NCBI RefSeq assembly: GCF_025961315.1
Contig: NZ_JAOQNK010000001.1
Coordinates: 1,550,001-1,614,000 of the forward strand
Direction of reading: 5' to 3'
Source: Sphingobacterium kitahiroshimense
Lineage (GTDB): Bacteria > Bacteroidota > Bacteroidia > Sphingobacteriales > Sphingobacteriaceae
DNA: 64,000 nucleotides
In this document: positions 61,592 to 64,000 of the stretch, in pieces
Layout: every line of letters begins with the position of its first letter
Position numbering within the stretch: the stretch's first letter is position 1
Program-made: the position numbers and the translations under genes
The notes under the pieces: model-generated
Database searches by the model: none
The model's input: the letters and a program-made list of their open reading frames with translations, nothing else
Told to the model about the DNA's origin: nothing

Positions 61592-61956
61592 AGATATTCA
61601 ATAGCTTCTTGTAAAGAACTACAAATTACATCAGTTGACTCATGACATATTGCAAAATATTTCTTAAATAAATTATCTTTCTTTGATCTTTCATCAACTA
61701 AAATAATAAGCTTATTTTTAGCCCTAGCATATCCTATCTCAAGTGCTAATCCATATCCGGAAGGATTACTTTCAGACATATAACCAAAGAGGATATCACA
61801 TTTGTCCACATAAAATAAGTCCCAATGAGTATATTTATTGGATTCTTTTAGTGCATGACCAAGAGGATCAAAAATGATAAAATTATTTTGTAATTGCTTT
61901 ATAACCTCATCCTGCCAACCTCCAATAAAACCACCTGCTAAATATAATTTATTCAC
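61573..61956 (-). CDS. Nucleoside 2-deoxyribosyltransferase-like protein
   Basis: A 127-residue protein of the nucleoside 2-deoxyribosyltransferase-like family: 'KLYLAGGFIGGWQDEVIKQL', 'FDPLGHA', 'THWDLFYVDKCDILFGYMSE', and 'PSGYGLALEIGYARAKNKLIILVDE' with the conserved Asp/Glu positions (WD, CD, LE). The fold is related to TIR-type glycosidases that cut nucleotides in defence. It follows the 4-TM gene on the minus strand by 4 bases, so a membrane-linked effector role is possible. Confidence 0.85.
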   Translation of the reverse strand: MNKLYLAGGFIGGWQDEVIKQLQNNFIIFDPLGHALKESNKYTHWDLFYVDKCDILFGYMSESNPSGYGLALEIGYARAKNKLIILVDERSKKDNLFKKYFAICHESTDVICSSLQEAIEYLKAFKF

Positions 61957-61960
61957 CGTG

Positions 61961-62668
61961 TTATTTTAAATATGAAAAAGGAATTTTTTTCGCAATTGAA
62001 TAGAAAAATCTTTTAGAGTTTCCAAGTAATCCAGAAAATATTAACAAAATTACATATATTACTAAAAATTGATTATCCATTTTCAGAAAATGAATATTTA
62101 AATAACCCAACACAAATTGAATAGTGCCTAGTAAAGGCATAAATAACATCATTGTTTCAATATTATCAAATAAAGACGATCTAAACATAAATGTATAAAC
62201 TTTCTGATCCAAACCTTGATTTCTTGATATTAAAATATTTCTAATATCATCAACTTCCATATTATGAACTCTGGTAATACCTTCACCATTCAAGAACAAC
62301 TTTGCTTCCTCAAATATTTCTGAATTTTTCAAGTCTGTTTCCCATTTATCAGACATTCTGTTTTCTATCAACTTCTTTAAATTACTTGTAGAAGTAGGCT
62401 TAAATAGATTAATCAAAAAATTATTAAAACAATCCTGAATAATAGTTTTATATTTTGACATAGAATAAACCACAAATCCAAATACATAAGAAATAACAAT
62501 AACTAAGTAATCAACATTAAATATGCTCCAATCAAATAAAAAGTTATTATTGATCCCAATTGAATCAAGTAAAAAGAAATTGAGAACAATCAAAAACAAA
62601 AAACCTGGAATAAGAAATCCAATAATATCCCAAACAAACTCTTTTAATGACGTTACAAAATCACTCAT
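61961..62668 (-). CDS. Four-helix membrane protein of the island
   Basis: A 235-residue protein with four membrane helices: two at the N-terminus (about 15-35 and 50-70) and two at the C-terminus (about 168-190 and 197-215), and a soluble loop between. No recognised family. Its place between the PAPS-reductase-like and deoxyribosyltransferase-like genes (3 and 4 bases apart) makes it part of that operon. Pore-forming effector or anchor are guesses. Confidence 0.75.
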   Translation of the reverse strand: MSDFVTSLKEFVWDIIGFLIPGFLFLIVLNFFLLDSIGINNNFLFDWSIFNVDYLVIVISYVFGFVVYSMSKYKTIIQDCFNNFLINLFKPTSTSNLKKLIENRMSDKWETDLKNSEIFEEAKLFLNGEGITRVHNMEVDDIRNILISRNQGLDQKVYTFMFRSSLFDNIETMMLFMPLLGTIQFVLGYLNIHFLKMDNQFLVIYVILLIFSGLLGNSKRFFYSIAKKIPFSYLK

Positions 62669-62671
62669 AAT

Positions 62672-63781
62672 CTAAACAAAACAGGCAATACATCCATCAC
62701 CTTCATCGGTGAGGATATCCATTAATAAATTAGAATTAGCAGCAGTAGCCTTTTTAGCTCGTTCCTGACGTTTAATATAATCTCGCTTGATCTGTGCTAC
62801 ACGCTCAGGTTTAGCGAGATCTTCTAAAGGTTCGTCCATCCAAGAATAACCTTCTTTTTCGTATTCCATCGCTTTAGCAAAACGATCGGGATGTTGTTCT
62901 AATAACCAAACCCATTCTATCTTCTGCTGGAAAAAGCAAAAGAAGCAACCTGATCGACTACGGGAATAAGTACCCTTTTTCCCATCTACTTCAAACTCGA
63001 TGGGTTCATAATATGCTGGTACTCCTACTCCACTTTCCCTTAGAATTTTGAAAATATCTGCTTTGATTAAGATATCGTCATTATCTAAAAGTGGAAAGTC
63101 AGTTTCATGGGCCATTGGCTTATCCGTAATCTGCAAAAACTGATAAATCACTTTATTAAATAATGGCGTATCTAAATCAAGTAATAACTTGACTTTCTCT
63201 TCCATTAAAAAGGATTTGGACAATGGTGTCCTGACGACTTCAAAGATGCGCTCTATTGCTGCCGCATCTTCAAATTGCGCATAATATGATTCTATCAATG
63301 GCATATTGACATTGTCAAAAGCCATCTGCATGACATCGACACTCCAAATGTTTTGACGGAAAGGAAATATGGACTGTATATTCTGCTTTTTAGAAATATA
63401 GCCCTCACGATCTTCATCTCCCCGAATACCCACATAGGAAATAACAAGATCGTCGCCAACAAAATCTTCAAAAGGATCTAGCTTTAGCTTTTTGGTACAC
63501 CATCTCGATTGTGATGATGGTAAGTAACCTCCAAATATTTCATAGAAATGATCGAAAGGATTTTGATGACTATCCTCAGCGGCAACAAGCAAGTGTATCT
63601 TTTTACCTAAGTATACTTCTAAGTTATCGATCAGCTGATAAGTTTCTTCAAGCTCCTTACCTGTATCTGTTGTGTAATATTCGACGTCAAGTTCAGGATA
63701 ATGATTTTTCATATAGATGGCAAGGGCAGCACTGTCCTTACCTCCTGATATACCTAATAAATGTCTTACTTTGCGTGCCAT
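62672..63781 (-). CDS. PAPS-reductase-family protein (DndC-like)
   Basis: A 369-residue protein with the N-type ATP pyrophosphatase P-loop S12-G-G-K-D-S17, then 'YYTTDTGKELEETY', 'SRWCTKKLKLDPFE' and 'YVGIRGDEDR'; the C-terminal half carries 'SGCFFCFFQQKIEW', Cys pairs as for an iron-sulphur cluster. These features are those of DndC/SspD-type enzymes that install sulphur into DNA phosphorothioate and of related defence proteins. The gene is 3 bases from the 4-TM gene and downstream of a partial gene that runs off the edge. Cysteine desulfurase and other Dnd genes are not visible in the window. Confidence 0.8.
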   Translation of the reverse strand: MARKVRHLLGISGGKDSAALAIYMKNHYPELDVEYYTTDTGKELEETYQLIDNLEVYLGKKIHLLVAAEDSHQNPFDHFYEIFGGYLPSSQSRWCTKKLKLDPFEDFVGDDLVISYVGIRGDEDREGYISKKQNIQSIFPFRQNIWSVDVMQMAFDNVNMPLIESYYAQFEDAAAIERIFEVVRTPLSKSFLMEEKVKLLLDLDTPLFNKVIYQFLQITDKPMAHETDFPLLDNDDILIKADIFKILRESGVGVPAYYEPIEFEVDGKKGTYSRSRSGCFFCFFQQKIEWVWLLEQHPDRFAKAMEYEKEGYSWMDEPLEDLAKPERVAQIKRDYIKRQERAKKATAANSNLLMDILTDEGDGCIACFV

Positions 63782-63795
63782 ACTTGTCTTTCCTT

Positions 63796-64000
63796 CTATT
63801 TTTTGAGTTGCTCCTCCAACATCCGCGTCAGAATAAAGATATTCAAATTTTTGTCATCAGTCAATGATGCCGTCATTAATTCTTGTTTTTTAACGACTTG
63901 ATCAAATTTTGATTTATTCACCTTGACTACTCGACTTTGTGTACCTGTTCCTATATTAGTCAATTGTATCTTGAAAGCATGATTTAAATCAGTTTCATTG
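63796..64000 (-). CDS. Partial gene, C-terminal end only
   Basis: The minus-strand frame ends at TAG 63796 with a C-terminus reading NLNIFILTRMLEEQLKK and a preceding 'VVKVNKSKFDQVVKKQELMT' stretch; the rest lies beyond the right edge. It precedes the PAPS-reductase-like gene by about 14 bases and is probably cotranscribed. In Dnd-type loci this position is often taken by a DndB/DGQHR-type gene, but 68 residues are too few to call it. Confidence 0.55.
   Translation of the reverse strand, partial: NETDLNHAFKIQLTNIGTGTQSRVVKVNKSKFDQVVKKQELMTASLTDDKNLNIFILTRMLEEQLKK

Noticed and set aside
1..64000. tRNA, rRNA, integrase and insertion-sequence transposase genes
   Set aside because: None could be recognised by eye on either strand; a tRNAscan or IS search could still find a short or degraded one.

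Overview
The window is AT-rich DNA from a member of the Bacteroidota. It carries SusC/SusD-type outer-membrane pairs, a FecR/ECF-sigma regulator pair, a GLPGLI protein, LytTR two-component genes, many lipoproteins with acidic residues just after the lipobox cysteine, and -7 promoter elements of the TAnnTTTG type. Sphingobacterium or a close relative in the Sphingobacteriaceae is the best guess, by inference only. No tRNA, rRNA, CRISPR array, integrase or intact transposase was seen.

Layout. 0-7 kb: an ECF sigma / FecR / SusC / SusD / DUF4843-like operon on the minus strand. 7-19 kb: a thioredoxin-fold lipid- or periplasm-facing protein, two copies of a probable small RNA, and five paralogous IPT/TIG-type surface lipoproteins in two arrays (three genes, then two). 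19-24 kb: the most striking region. It holds a gene missed by standard ORF calling (19560-19886) for an exported, almost canonical eukaryotic-type ubiquitin, followed by a lipoprotein with a JAMM-like (deubiquitinase-type) metal motif, a small exported protein, and a frameshifted LytS-type kinase. This block lies between two ~490-bp direct repeats. 24-38 kb: one full and three partial copies of an uncharacterised module (252-aa family protein, DUF5675 protein, two tiny membrane proteins, and a divergent 65-aa DNA-binding-like protein with an 11-bp phased repeat array between them). Between the copies are an AraC gene, an acetyltransferase/cyclophilin-like/hydrolase operon, decayed GNAT and 196-aa-family cassettes, and a TonB-receptor-like/GLPGLI pair. 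38-42 kb: a LytTR response regulator/kinase pair, an LpxL-like acyltransferase and a 45-aa peptide gene, with a divergent Crp/Fnr regulator. 42.7-48.7 kb: a second SusC/SusD/TlpA operon. 50-64 kb: a defence-type island with a PLDc_N protein, putative abortive-infection protein and DUF262/DUF1524 protein; a PLD-helicase / 77-aa / SMC-like ATPase / 187-aa operon; and, convergently, a PAPS-reductase-family (DndC-like) protein with a 4-TM protein and a nucleoside deoxyribosyltransferase-like protein.

How the genes may work together. The first and third SusCD loci are nutrient-uptake units, the first under cell-surface signalling. The exported ubiquitin with a neighbouring surface JAMM lipoprotein resembles no standard bacterial conjugation operon (no E1 or E2 here). 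By analogy with the secreted ubiquitin of Bacteroides fragilis it is more likely an antagonism or interaction factor, with the JAMM protein as a candidate processing or immunity partner. Much of 19-38 kb and 48-52 kb looks like a zone of repeated duplication and decay.
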